NCBI RefSeq assembly: GCF_009826935.1
Contig: NZ_WUMN01000007.1
Location: forward strand, 62,001 to 126,000
Source: Flavobacterium sp. Sd200
Lineage (GTDB): Bacteria > Bacteroidota > Bacteroidia > Flavobacteriales > Flavobacteriaceae
Direction of reading: 5' to 3'
DNA length: 64,000 bases
Shown: piece by piece, positions 9,908 through 17,789 of the stretch
Position numbering within the stretch: position 1 is the stretch's first letter
How the letters are laid out: each line of letters opens with the position of its first letter
Program-made: the position numbers and the translations under genes
Notes under the pieces: generated by a model
Databases searched by the model: none
What the model saw: the letters and a program-made list of their open reading frames with translations, nothing else
Told to the model about the DNA's origin: nothing

Positions 9908-10381
9908 TTAATGTGCCAATAAATTGATTTTGTCAAATATTAGTGTGTTTTCAAAGCCTTTTCGCAATAAGAAATCTGTAAGTTTTTTCTTTTTATTTAA
10001 AATACTACTATCGTGTATGCTGTTCCACTGTTTTTCGGCAAGGGTATTAAAAACTTCAATATATTCGTCTTCATCAATTTCTTTCAAAGCCCTGTCTATA
10101 TTGTATTTTGATATACCCCGCAGTTTAAGCTCGTTTACAATACGTCTTTTTCCGTAATGTTTTATCCTGAATTTTCCACGGGCAAAGCTACAGGCAAAAC
10201 GTTCTTCGTTTAAAAAATTGTGCTCTATTAAATGTACTACAATAGCATCTATTGCCTGCGGAATCATATTAAGGCTTTTTAATTTTTGAACTACCTCTTC
10301 ATGGCATCTGTCCTGATAAATGCAATAATGCTCCAGCTTGCGCCTGGCTTCTTCTACAGTATATGATTTATATTCTGTCAA
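9908..10381 (-). CDS. recX: Regulatory protein RecX
   Basis: This 157-residue protein has the RecX three-helix repeat pattern: VEEARRKLEHYCIYQDRC, then LIEHNFLNEERFACSFARGK, then the RIKHYGKRRIVNELKLRGIS segment. RecX binds RecA filaments and limits their growth during recombination and the SOS response. recA is not adjacent. The start is a TTG at 10381, with no in-frame ATG nearby that keeps the first helix. A TATATTTG promoter element sits at 10441-10434, and the 5' leader contains one arm of a long inverted repeat (10388-10425). Confidence 0.9.
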   Translation of the reverse strand: MTEYKSYTVEEARRKLEHYCIYQDRCHEEVVQKLKSLNMIPQAIDAIVVHLIEHNFLNEERFACSFARGKFRIKHYGKRRIVNELKLRGISKYNIDRALKEIDEDEYIEVFNTLAEKQWNSIHDSSILNKKKKLTDFLLRKGFENTLIFDKINLLAH

Positions 10382-10387
10382 CGGGGT

Positions 10388-10530
10388 TAATTTGTGGATT
10401 CGTGGATTTGGTAATTCGGTTATTTATCTGAAACAAATATAACGAATCTATATTTTTAATTGTGCTATCCATTATAAAGCAATCAATCTTTCAAATTACC
10501 GAATTACCAAATCCACGTATCCACAAATAA
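10388..10530. repeat. Long inverted repeat around the recX promoter
   Basis: Arms 10388-10425 and 10493-10530 are inverted copies with few mismatches (core GTGGATTTGGTAATTCGG and its complement). The 67-bp spacer contains the recX TATATTTG element. The right arm begins 5 bp after the stop of the JmjC-like gene. The arms belong to a low-complexity family (AAATTACCAAAT-type) typical of flavobacterial spacers. A transcript from upstream would fold into a long hairpin. Confidence 0.7.
10434..10441 (-). promoter_or_regulatory. -7 element of recX
   Basis: TATATTTG on the minus strand, about 53 bp before the TTG start. No clear -33 TTG. Confidence 0.45.
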
Positions 10531-10535
10531 TCAAA

Positions 10536-11429
10536 TTACCGAATGACCAGATCATCAAATTGCTCAATTTTCAAATTTTTGTGCGTACGAATCACTGCCT
10601 GTTCATTTTTATAATCGATCCATTTTTGTCCGCGGTATTTGCGCATAAAACTGTCAAAATATCGCATAATGGTTACATTGTAGGCGGCCTTTATCAGGTT
10701 TAACGGTTTGCGTGGAAAAGATCTCAGGCTCATAGAAAACCCAGGGGTAACATATTTCATGTAATGCCAGTAGCCTTCAGGCATATATAGCATTTCGCCA
10801 TGCTCAAGATCGGCAACAAGTCCATGGGCGTGTTTTAGTGCCGGCCATTTTTCAAAGTCAGGATTGTCAAAATCAATATCCTCGCGCGAAATGAGTGCAT
10901 GAGGCACTTTATATAAATAGGGTGTTTGATCCGGTGCAAAAAGAATGCATCTTTTTTTTCCGTGAAAATGAAAATGCAGTATGTTGCTAAGGTCTATATC
11001 ATAGTGTATAAACACTTTGCTGTTCTCTCCTCCAAAAAACAGCATTGGCAGTTGTTTTACAAGCCTTAAACCTATGTCGGGCCATTTAAAATCGTTCTTT
11101 AAGGCAGGCACCTCTTTCATGAGGTTATATAAAAATATTCGGTAGTTGGTAGGCTTTTTTTCAAGAAGGTCTATATAGTCAGCCATTTTCATGGTGGCAT
11201 GCGCCTGATTAAAACCGTCTTTATGAGACACCGGCCTGTCATCATACAACGGCACAGTTTTATCTCCGGCAAGGTCTTTTATATAATCGAGTTTCCACTT
11301 TGTGTAGGCAGGCCAGTCTTCAGTAAGCTGTTCTATTACAAGAGGTTTTTGCTTTTTTACATAATTGTTATAAAAATCCTCTTTTGTAATGGTTTTTACC
11401 CGCTCAATTTCGGTTAGGTGTAATGACAT
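10536..11429 (-). CDS. JmjC/cupin-like Fe(II)/2-oxoglutarate oxygenase
   Basis: This 297-residue protein matches the Cupin_8/JmjC family. It opens with a PLVIEQLTEDWPAYTKW segment typical of this group. The likely metal triad is H142-x-D144 (IHYDID) and H222 (EGYWHYMKYV). Family members hydroxylate protein or small-molecule substrates using iron and 2-oxoglutarate, and the substrate here is unknown. The last dozen codons (EQFDDLVIR and just before) are built from the same CAAATT/ATTACC-type text as the adjacent repeat, so the C-terminus may have been extended by repeat sequence. A TAAATTTG element at 11456-11449 precedes the start. Confidence 0.8.
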   Translation of the reverse strand: MSLHLTEIERVKTITKEDFYNNYVKKQKPLVIEQLTEDWPAYTKWKLDYIKDLAGDKTVPLYDDRPVSHKDGFNQAHATMKMADYIDLLEKKPTNYRIFLYNLMKEVPALKNDFKWPDIGLRLVKQLPMLFFGGENSKVFIHYDIDLSNILHFHFHGKKRCILFAPDQTPYLYKVPHALISREDIDFDNPDFEKWPALKHAHGLVADLEHGEMLYMPEGYWHYMKYVTPGFSMSLRSFPRKPLNLIKAAYNVTIMRYFDSFMRKYRGQKWIDYKNEQAVIRTHKNLKIEQFDDLVIR

Positions 11430-11448
11430 CAGTAGGTCTTTAGTACTA

Positions 11449-11456
11449 CAAATTTA
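11449..11456 (-). promoter_or_regulatory. -7 element of the JmjC-like gene
   Basis: TAAATTTG on the minus strand, 19 bp before the ATG at 11429. No -33 TTG at the expected distance. Confidence 0.45.
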
Positions 11457-11882
11457 CTAAAGGGTTAGCAAAATGTAAATTACACGTATCTTAAAGTTTC
11501 CTTAATAAATGCAGTTAAAAAAAACTATAATTCAAAAAAACACTGGTTACGTTGGCAGATGTATAGGTATGTACACATATTCTTGTCGGAAATATCGCTC
11601 CGCTCACCGTAAGATAACTGCTGTTAAACGAAGATGTTGCCGTTGGGCTAAATGTTATGCTACTTTTGGTATAGAGATAAGGAAAACTCATTACAAAAGA
11701 ATTGAAAGTAACTGCTTTAAACAACACAAATATGAAAATAGTTAAAGTAAAAACCCTGCACATATTTAATAACGATTGCCAGGTACTAAGAACCATAAAA
11801 GTGTTTACCATTTTCGGATTTACGCTTTTCACCAAAACCATTGGTCAGGATATTATATAACTCCCCCGTTGTATTAATCAAA
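11457..11882. other. Unresolved region with a possible truncated secreted-protein start
   Basis: No intact gene is supported. A 42-codon plus-strand frame at 11732-11860 (MKIVKVKTLHIF...) has basic residues, a hydrophobic stretch (VFTIFGFTLF) and TIGQD. This resembles a signal peptide and cleavage site that run straight into a stop. A minus-strand open frame of 108 codons (11841-11515) with a Ser/Thr-rich end also crosses the region. Neither has a recognised family. The stretch could be a decayed exported-protein gene. Confidence 0.3.
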
Positions 11883-11914
11883 ACAAAGAGCCCGCTATAT
11901 AACGGGCTCTTTGT
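11883..11914. terminator. Bidirectional intrinsic terminator
   Basis: A perfect 12-bp stem (ACAAAGAGCCCG, 11883-11894, with 11903-11914) encloses an 8-nt loop and is flanked by A-rich and T-rich sequence. It lies 21 bp beyond the stop of the PorE-like gene on the minus strand. Confidence 0.75.
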
Positions 11915-11935
11915 GCATTTTATAAAAAGGTTGTT

Positions 11936-13801
11936 TTATTTCTTTACAATAATAAATTCTACCCTGCGGTTTTGTGCATGCTGTTCATCTGTGCAGTTGT
12001 CCCCACATTTTATAAGAGGCTCACTTTCGCCATAGCCCTTGCCACTAATGCGTTCTTTGGCTATGCCTTTGCTTACTACATATTGTACGGTGGCACGGGC
12101 ACGGTCGTCAGATAATTTTAGGTTATATTCATCAGATCCGCGGCTGTCACTATGCGTTTTAACAGAGATTACCATAGTTGGATACAGTGTCATGGTTTGC
12201 ACCAGCTTATCCAATTCAAAGGCTGCTTCCTGTGTAATGTTACTTTTGTCAAAATCAAAATAGATGTTCTTTAAAACAATCTTACCATCTACAATAATGT
12301 TTGCAAGTGGTTTTAAAGGAGCCGATATAGGCACAACGCCTCCTTTTGTTTTAGGAAGGGCAAACGATGCGTTTTCATAGCCTGTTGCTGTTGCCTGCAA
12401 TACAAAAGCCTTATCACAGTCTACGCTGTAGATCAGTTCTCCGGCTGTATTTGTAGTTTTGGTTTCTATAACATTGTTCTTGTCGTCCAGTATGGCAACT
12501 TTAGCATTTGCTAACGGCTTGCCTGTGCTAACATCGGTTACGGTTACAATAGCCTCTACACCACAAAGCGGAATGGCGGCATATAAATTATCCTTTCCGG
12601 CCTTGTTACTTGCAAAAAAACCAATGTTTTTTGTATTATTAAACGAAAATGCAAAATCATCTTTTGGTGAGTTTACAGGTAATCCCACATTTATAACCTC
12701 ACCATCATGTGCAAGGTCTATATAAAAAATGTCAAGTGCCCCAAAGCCTTTATGCCCTTCCGATGAAAAATACAGCTTGTTGTCGTCTGTAATAAACGGA
12801 AAGCTTTCGCGGCCTTCAGTATTTACTTTAGGGCCAAGGTTTACAGGCTCGCCATAGCTGTTGTTGCCTTTTATCTCTACTTTCCATATATCCGAACTGT
12901 TGCCCATAGAGCCCTTGCGGTTTGAGGCAAAGTATAATGTTTTACCATCTTTACTTACAGATGGCCCGCTCGTAGACCATTTGTTGCTGTTAAACGGCAG
13001 TGCGGTTACATTGCCCCACTTGCCATCTTTTTTTGTGGCTTTATATAGGTATATGAGACTGTTTTTTTGTCCGCCGCTCTTTTCAGAGTCGCCCTCCCTA
13101 AAACTTTCGCTGGCAAAATACATGGTGTTGCCATCGGCAGTTATGGCAAGTGGCCCGTCATGATGCTTGCTGTTAACATCGGTCAGGGGTTTGGGTTCGC
13201 TAATGCTGCCATCATTATTATAAGTAGCATAATAGATGTCCATAAACGGCTGCTCGTCACGGCCATAGGTTTTGCGTGATGTATTGCGCGCACTGGCAAA
13301 ATAAAAACTGTTGTCGTTTAAAACAAAAGCCCCAAAATCGCTGTATTTTTTATCGTTTATGTCCAGTATCTTTTCATCGAATAGTTTGCTCTGGCTGCGA
13401 AGCTTTGGCAAATAATCAGGATCCTTTTTAAAAGCCAGGGCACGCTGGTCTTTTGGCGCAAGCGATGCAAACTTTGCCATTTGCTTATTGGCTTCTTCAA
13501 ACTGGCCTTCTGCCTTCAGCATTTGCGCATATTTATAATATACCTCCGCATCCTGCTTTGTCTTTACTGCTTCTGCATACCAAATTATGGCTTCCTTACT
13601 GTTATAAACATTGTAATAGCTTTCTGCCAACTGACGGTACACATAAGGATCTTTACCTTTTTTTGTAAGTTTAAGATATTCTTTCGCGGCGTCTACATAT
13701 TCAAAACGGGCAAACAGTTTATCGGCAGTTTCGGTAGCGGGGCTTTGTGCCCAAACCTGTGTGGCAGCAAAAAAGCCGAGAGCTATGTATAAGTTTTTCA
13801 T
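11936..13801 (-). CDS. PorE-like OmpA-family protein (TPR, beta-propeller, CRD, OmpA)
   Basis: This 621-residue protein begins with a signal peptide (MKNLYIALGFFAATQVWAQ). TPR-like helices span about 25-120. WD40/PD40 propeller repeats follow to about 400 (NSFYFASARN, GNTMYFASES, GKTLYFASNR, NKLYFSSEGH, NIGFFASNK). A carboxypeptidase-regulatory-like fold (VTDVSTGKPLANAKVAI) comes next, then a C-terminal OmpA peptidoglycan-binding domain (IYFDFDKSNIT...THSDSRGSDEYNLKLSDDRA). This order matches PorE, a periplasmic T9SS component that anchors to peptidoglycan. It lies 3 bp downstream of a porP/sprF gene, so the pair is one operon. No type-B adhesin substrate gene, often found beside such pairs, is present. 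It may be an accessory paralog rather than the core PorE. Confidence 0.85.
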   Translation of the reverse strand: MKNLYIALGFFAATQVWAQSPATETADKLFARFEYVDAAKEYLKLTKKGKDPYVYRQLAESYYNVYNSKEAIIWYAEAVKTKQDAEVYYKYAQMLKAEGQFEEANKQMAKFASLAPKDQRALAFKKDPDYLPKLRSQSKLFDEKILDINDKKYSDFGAFVLNDNSFYFASARNTSRKTYGRDEQPFMDIYYATYNNDGSISEPKPLTDVNSKHHDGPLAITADGNTMYFASESFREGDSEKSGGQKNSLIYLYKATKKDGKWGNVTALPFNSNKWSTSGPSVSKDGKTLYFASNRKGSMGNSSDIWKVEIKGNNSYGEPVNLGPKVNTEGRESFPFITDDNKLYFSSEGHKGFGALDIFYIDLAHDGEVINVGLPVNSPKDDFAFSFNNTKNIGFFASNKAGKDNLYAAIPLCGVEAIVTVTDVSTGKPLANAKVAILDDKNNVIETKTTNTAGELIYSVDCDKAFVLQATATGYENASFALPKTKGGVVPISAPLKPLANIIVDGKIVLKNIYFDFDKSNITQEAAFELDKLVQTMTLYPTMVISVKTHSDSRGSDEYNLKLSDDRARATVQYVVSKGIAKERISGKGYGESEPLIKCGDNCTDEQHAQNRRVEFIIVKK

Positions 13802-13804
13802 GGC

Positions 13805-14740
13805 TTAGAAATAACGTGGTGAACGGGATACTTTTTTCGGGAAGTTCAAATCGAACAGCAGCATGAACTCGTGCGATGCCGGGGTGGTAACGTCAAGGTC
13901 GCTCACAATGTGGTCATACGCATAGCCTATCCTTATGCTTGGCGTAATGGCATAGTTTACCATAGCTCCAAAGCTGTCGTCTATCCTGTAGGTAGCACCT
14001 ATCTCGAATTTGTCGAAGAACAATGCATTAAGCGATCCGTCGATGCTTGGGTCTACTCCAAAAGCCGATTTTACCATGGCCGATGGCTTTAGCTTAAAGT
14101 TGTCGGTTATCTCGAACACATAGCCTCCTGTCAGGAAGTAATGCGATTCTTCCGAACCGAATTTACCACTACCGCTTACGCCCCTGTAGTCAAGGTGCTT
14201 GCTCTTTAGCATGTTTGGCACTGAAAAGGCCACATAATATTTGTTGGTGTAGTAAAAGATACCCGTACCTACGTTAAAATAGGTGCGGCTGATGTTTTCT
14301 GAAAAGGCAGGGTCGTTGGCATCAGGAACGTTGCCGTTGCCTATATCGTCATAAAGCCCTACTTTATGGAAGGTTGCACCGGCTTTTAAGCCCAGTGCTA
14401 TGCGGTGTTCGCCGCCAAGCTTTATGGTATAGGAGAAGTCGGCATATACGTTGGTCTCGTTTACTGGGCCTACCTCATCGGTAATGGCAGAAAGACCCAA
14501 ACCTACGTTCTTGCCCACAGGGCTGTGGCCTGAAAAGGTCCCGGTGCTCGGGGCACCGTCTACGTCTACCCATTGTTTACGGTATAATAACCCGAATGAT
14601 AAGTGTTCTTTTGATCCCGCATAGGCCGGGTTAATAACATTCATGTTGTACATGTACTGCGTGTAATGCGGGTCCTGCTGCGCAAAAGAATCGGCTAAAC
14701 CGGAGAGAGCCAGTAAAGCGGCAAAGTATATTTTTTTCAT
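13805..14740 (-). CDS. PorP/SprF family T9SS outer-membrane protein
   Basis: This 311-residue protein has a signal peptide (MKKIYFAALLALSGLADSFAQ) followed by QDPHYTQYMYNMNVINPAYAGS, the family's hallmark. Alternating beta strands of an outer-membrane barrel follow, ending in HEFMLLFDLNFP. PorP/SprF proteins bring particular T9SS substrates, often type-B adhesins, to the cell surface. It is followed after 3 bp by the PorE-like gene. Upstream, TACCTTTA on the minus strand near 14816 is one base off the -7 consensus. A small hairpin (GCACTATAAACAGTGC) lies in the leader. Confidence 0.9.
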   Translation of the reverse strand: MKKIYFAALLALSGLADSFAQQDPHYTQYMYNMNVINPAYAGSKEHLSFGLLYRKQWVDVDGAPSTGTFSGHSPVGKNVGLGLSAITDEVGPVNETNVYADFSYTIKLGGEHRIALGLKAGATFHKVGLYDDIGNGNVPDANDPAFSENISRTYFNVGTGIFYYTNKYYVAFSVPNMLKSKHLDYRGVSGSGKFGSEESHYFLTGGYVFEITDNFKLKPSAMVKSAFGVDPSIDGSLNALFFDKFEIGATYRIDDSFGAMVNYAITPSIRIGYAYDHIVSDLDVTTPASHEFMLLFDLNFPKKVSRSPRYF

Positions 14741-14860
14741 GTAGTGAATTTTTGTTAAAGCACTGTTTATAGTGCAATAACATGGGCGGGCTAAAGGTAA
14801 TTATTTTTCTGAATTAACTTTTGCTTAAGAAAAAACTTTAACCTTAGCAGGATATATCTT

Positions 14861-16519
14861 TTATAAAAAAGACAGGTAGTCGTACAGGGACATATTTGCA
14901 GGAAGCTCCATTTTAGCTGCCAGTCTTTCTTTGCGTTTGCGGCAGGCTTCAGGAGTAATGTTAAGCATCGAGGCAATTTCTTTAGTGCTAAGGTTCATGT
15001 ATATATAGGTAATAAACCTTATGTCGTTGCCCGTTAGCATGGGCTGTGCCGTTTTAAGGCGGTTAAGAAAGCCTTGGTTTACCTCTTCAAAATGGGTTAA
15101 AAAGCTGTCCCACTCGTCGTTCGTTTTAAGGTGGCTTTTTAAGGTTTTTATATGCCCTGCCAATTCAGGATTCTTTGAAAGTTCTGTAGTTCCGGAAACC
15201 GAAGAAAGTATGTCTTCGATAAGTTCATTCCTGCCTGACAGGTACAATGCCTTGGCCGATAGTTTTCGGTTGCGGGCTTCTATCTCATTTTTAAGGCGTT
15301 CCTGTTCTAAGAGGGCAGTGGTTTCTTTTTCTTTTATTTGTTGTTCCAGTAACAGGTTTTCATTCTTTTCTTTTTCCAGCTGTAGTGCCATTTCTTTTTC
15401 GTTATGCTCAGCCTCAAGTTGTTTTTGCCTGTTCTTAACCGAAATATTGCGCAACACCAATACTATAATGGTAACAACAGCAATTATAACGGCAAGGATA
15501 TAGTAAAACAGTTTGCGCTCGCTGTTAAGCTTTGCCGAGTTTATAGCGATTTGGTTCTTATAATCCTGGATCTCAAATTTTACACGGTTAGTTTGGTACA
15601 CCTCGCCGTTCTTAATTTTGTTGAGCTCCTTGTCGCCCCATATAACCGAGTCTTTATATTGTAAGGCTTTGTCGTATTCCCTGCTTTTGGTGTAGGTTTC
15701 GCTAAGCAGGCTGTACACCGTTCTTTTTACATCGGCATTTGGTTTGGTATCCAGTATTTTCTGCGCTTCGGCAACAGCTTTGGCAAAATTGTCTTCTTTT
15801 ATGTAGCTGCGTGTGATTATGAGCGAAAGCGAAAGCCCGGTGTCGTTAAAGTTTGGGTCTTTTAGTTTAGAAAACAAAGCTGTGGCTTTTTCGCGTGCCA
15901 ACTGAGCATGTCCTGCAAGCAAATCATTCTCAGCCAAACCCATTTCTGCCAAAAGCAACATTTCTTCGTTGTCTTTAAGATAAGGAAGCGACTCTTTAAA
16001 ATAATCACGTGCTTCTTTAAGGCTGCGCATTTCGTTGGCCACGTTGCCAAGATTCATGGCATAAAGCCCTGTTTTAAACAGGTCTTTATTTTCTTTGGCA
16101 ATAGAATAGGCTTTTTTAAAATATTCAGTGGCCTTTTCATGGTCTTCCTCTTTGCTGTATAAAATGGCAATGTTGTTAAGCACCACCATTTCATATTTTG
16201 GTTCAAGGTGTTTTACAGCAATGGTGTAGCTTTCGAGGTAGTGGTTAAGTGCCTCGCCATAATCGAGCAGTGCATAATAGTTGGCACCTATATTATTGGT
16301 AGCCAAAAAAAGCTGCTTATACCAGTGGTTTTTTTGGGCTATTGTGCGTGCTTCCGTTAGCAGTTCGAGCGATTTTACATGGTCTTTTTTCCACATGGCA
16401 TCTATGCCGCTTTGCACCAGGCTGTCGCAATGCGCCCTGGGATCGGCTGCATTTGTTACACCCGAAAAAAGCAGGAACAACAGCAGTATAAAAATACTAT
16501 GAGGTCTTATTTTGAACAT
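14861..16519 (-). CDS. TPR sensor with C-terminal HTH (third member)
   Basis: This 552-residue protein has a signal peptide (MFKIRPHSIFILLLFLLFSG), TPR helices to about residue 300, one membrane helix at about 338-358 (LFYYILAVIIAVVTIIVLVL) and a long Glu-rich coiled coil. The C-terminal LuxR-like HTH contains LTGNDIRFITYIYM, STKEIASMLNITPEACRKRK. It shares its design with the tandem pair at 6113-9815 but is more distant in sequence. It sits upstream of the porP/porE pair on the same strand, 120 bp away, so it might regulate that operon. That is inference from position only. It has its own promoter at 16540-16567. Confidence 0.8.
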   Translation of the reverse strand: MFKIRPHSIFILLLFLLFSGVTNAADPRAHCDSLVQSGIDAMWKKDHVKSLELLTEARTIAQKNHWYKQLFLATNNIGANYYALLDYGEALNHYLESYTIAVKHLEPKYEMVVLNNIAILYSKEEDHEKATEYFKKAYSIAKENKDLFKTGLYAMNLGNVANEMRSLKEARDYFKESLPYLKDNEEMLLLAEMGLAENDLLAGHAQLAREKATALFSKLKDPNFNDTGLSLSLIITRSYIKEDNFAKAVAEAQKILDTKPNADVKRTVYSLLSETYTKSREYDKALQYKDSVIWGDKELNKIKNGEVYQTNRVKFEIQDYKNQIAINSAKLNSERKLFYYILAVIIAVVTIIVLVLRNISVKNRQKQLEAEHNEKEMALQLEKEKNENLLLEQQIKEKETTALLEQERLKNEIEARNRKLSAKALYLSGRNELIEDILSSVSGTTELSKNPELAGHIKTLKSHLKTNDEWDSFLTHFEEVNQGFLNRLKTAQPMLTGNDIRFITYIYMNLSTKEIASMLNITPEACRKRKERLAAKMELPANMSLYDYLSFL

Positions 16520-16539
16520 GTAGTGCTATAGTTGCATGC

Positions 16540-16567
16540 CAAAGATAAGCATAAATTAATTACACAA
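16540..16567 (-). promoter_or_regulatory. Promoter of the third TPR-HTH gene
   Basis: Minus strand TTG (16567-16565), 17 nt, TATCTTTG (16547-16540), then 20 bp to the ATG. Both boxes fit the Bacteroidota consensus. Confidence 0.6.
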
Positions 16568-16607
16568 CCCTGGTGTGTTGATAGGGGTGGAGAGTAACAT
16601 TTGTTAA

Positions 16608-17000
16608 TTATACAGCGCTTTTGCGGTATTGTAAAGGGGTAATGCCAGTCATGCTTTTAAAAAACTTGGTGAAGTTTGTGGGCTCATCATAAGCAAAACG
16701 TTGTCCTATTTCAGCTACAGGAAGGTTGGTTTCTTTAAGTAGTTTTTGTGCCTCTTCAAGAATTCGTTCTTCCATATAATCGCAAACCGATGTGTTTATG
16801 GCAAGCCTTAACGTGGTGGTAAGATGGCGTGGGTGTATAAAAAGCCTTGAGGCAAAATCGCTGGCATGAAAACGCTTTGGTGCAGTCCCACTCATCAGGT
16901 CGGCCAAATGCTGTTCTGCCAGATGCACAAAATTGGCTGCAATTTCGTCTTTACGGGCAAGCACCTTAGTGGGGATCTGGTTTTTTGTTTCGGTTTTCAT
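16608..17000 (-). CDS. AraC-family HTH protein, DNA-binding domain only
   Basis: This 130-residue protein contains the two-helix AraC DNA-binding domain. First HTH: FHASDFASRLFIHPRHLTTT. Second HTH: LPVAEIGQRFAYDEPTNFTK, followed by FFKSMTGITPLQYRKS. There is no separate sensor domain, unlike the 279-residue AraC protein at 17790. It is divergent from a 2H phosphoesterase gene with 65 bp between starts. The target is unknown. Confidence 0.85.
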   Translation of the reverse strand: MKTETKNQIPTKVLARKDEIAANFVHLAEQHLADLMSGTAPKRFHASDFASRLFIHPRHLTTTLRLAINTSVCDYMEERILEEAQKLLKETNLPVAEIGQRFAYDEPTNFTKFFKSMTGITPLQYRKSAV

Positions 17001-17040
17001 GTTTGAAGCTAAGATAAATACTAAATTACAAAAGAAACTG

Positions 17041-17048
17041 TATTTTTG
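17041..17048 (+). promoter_or_regulatory. -7 element of the 2H phosphoesterase gene
   Basis: TATTTTTG ends 17 bp before the ATG at 17066. No -33 TTG at the usual distance. Confidence 0.45.
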
Positions 17049-17065
17049 CGCAACAAGATTTGTAA

Positions 17066-17692
17066 ATGCCTAAAAAGAACCCCGATCAGATTAGTTTGTT
17101 TCCCGAAACGCTGTATGAATACCACATACTGCTTTCGCCAAGCGATGCTATAAAGGAAGATGTGGATGGCCTAAAACAACAGCTTCATGAATTGATAGGG
17201 ATAGCCGAAAGAGACCGAAAATCTATAGCACACATTACACTGCTAAAAATGGAGGCTTTTGAAAGCACCGATGTAAAGGCTCTTATTAAAAAAGCGGTTT
17301 CGGGTTTTACTAAATTTACCATAAAACTTAATGGGCATGATGCATTTGAGCATGGTACAGAGCGCACTTTTATCATCAAGATCGAAAACCCGTATCCTAT
17401 AGACGATCTGGTTTCGGCTATAAAGCAGCCCAACCGAAAGCGTGTACCAAAGGTGGTAAACAGGCAAACCAGTATTATTGATAAGCCCTCTGATCATAAA
17501 CCTAAAAAACTGGGCATGATTCCGCATATAACCATTGCACGCAATGTATTGGCGGCCGATTTAGAAAAGATTGAAGACTTTACTCCGTTTGACTACATTA
17601 ACGAATGGGTTTGCGATCGTATTACCATTCGCCGACGCCTTGCCGGAACCGATAAACTTTTTACTCCTGCAGGAGAGGTGAAGCTGGGGTAA
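17066..17692 (+). CDS. 2H phosphoesterase / 2'-5' RNA ligase-like protein
   Basis: This 208-residue protein carries the two His-x-Thr motifs of the 2H phosphoesterase superfamily: AHITLLKME at about residue 52 and PHITIARNV at about 153. These enzymes open 2',3'-cyclic phosphates or join RNA through 2'-5' bonds. Both motifs are intact, so an active enzyme is likely, but the substrate is unknown. It is divergent from the short AraC-type regulator and convergent with the next AraC gene across an AT-rich inverted-repeat spacer. Confidence 0.8.
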   Translation: MPKKNPDQISLFPETLYEYHILLSPSDAIKEDVDGLKQQLHELIGIAERDRKSIAHITLLKMEAFESTDVKALIKKAVSGFTKFTIKLNGHDAFEHGTERTFIIKIENPYPIDDLVSAIKQPNRKRVPKVVNRQTSIIDKPSDHKPKKLGMIPHITIARNVLAADLEKIEDFTPFDYINEWVCDRITIRRRLAGTDKLFTPAGEVKLG

Positions 17693-17789
17693 CCGGATTG
17701 TTGAATATAGGATTATTAGATTTTGGATTGAACTACACTTGTGCTGAATTGACTCTAAGTGTGTATACATTAATCTTAAATCTCCAATC
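17693..17789. repeat. AT-rich imperfect inverted repeat between convergent genes
   Basis: Low-complexity text such as GGATTATTAGATTTTGGATTG on the left and its imperfect complement near 17762-17805 lie between two gene ends. It probably acts as a weak bidirectional terminator. Confidence 0.4.
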
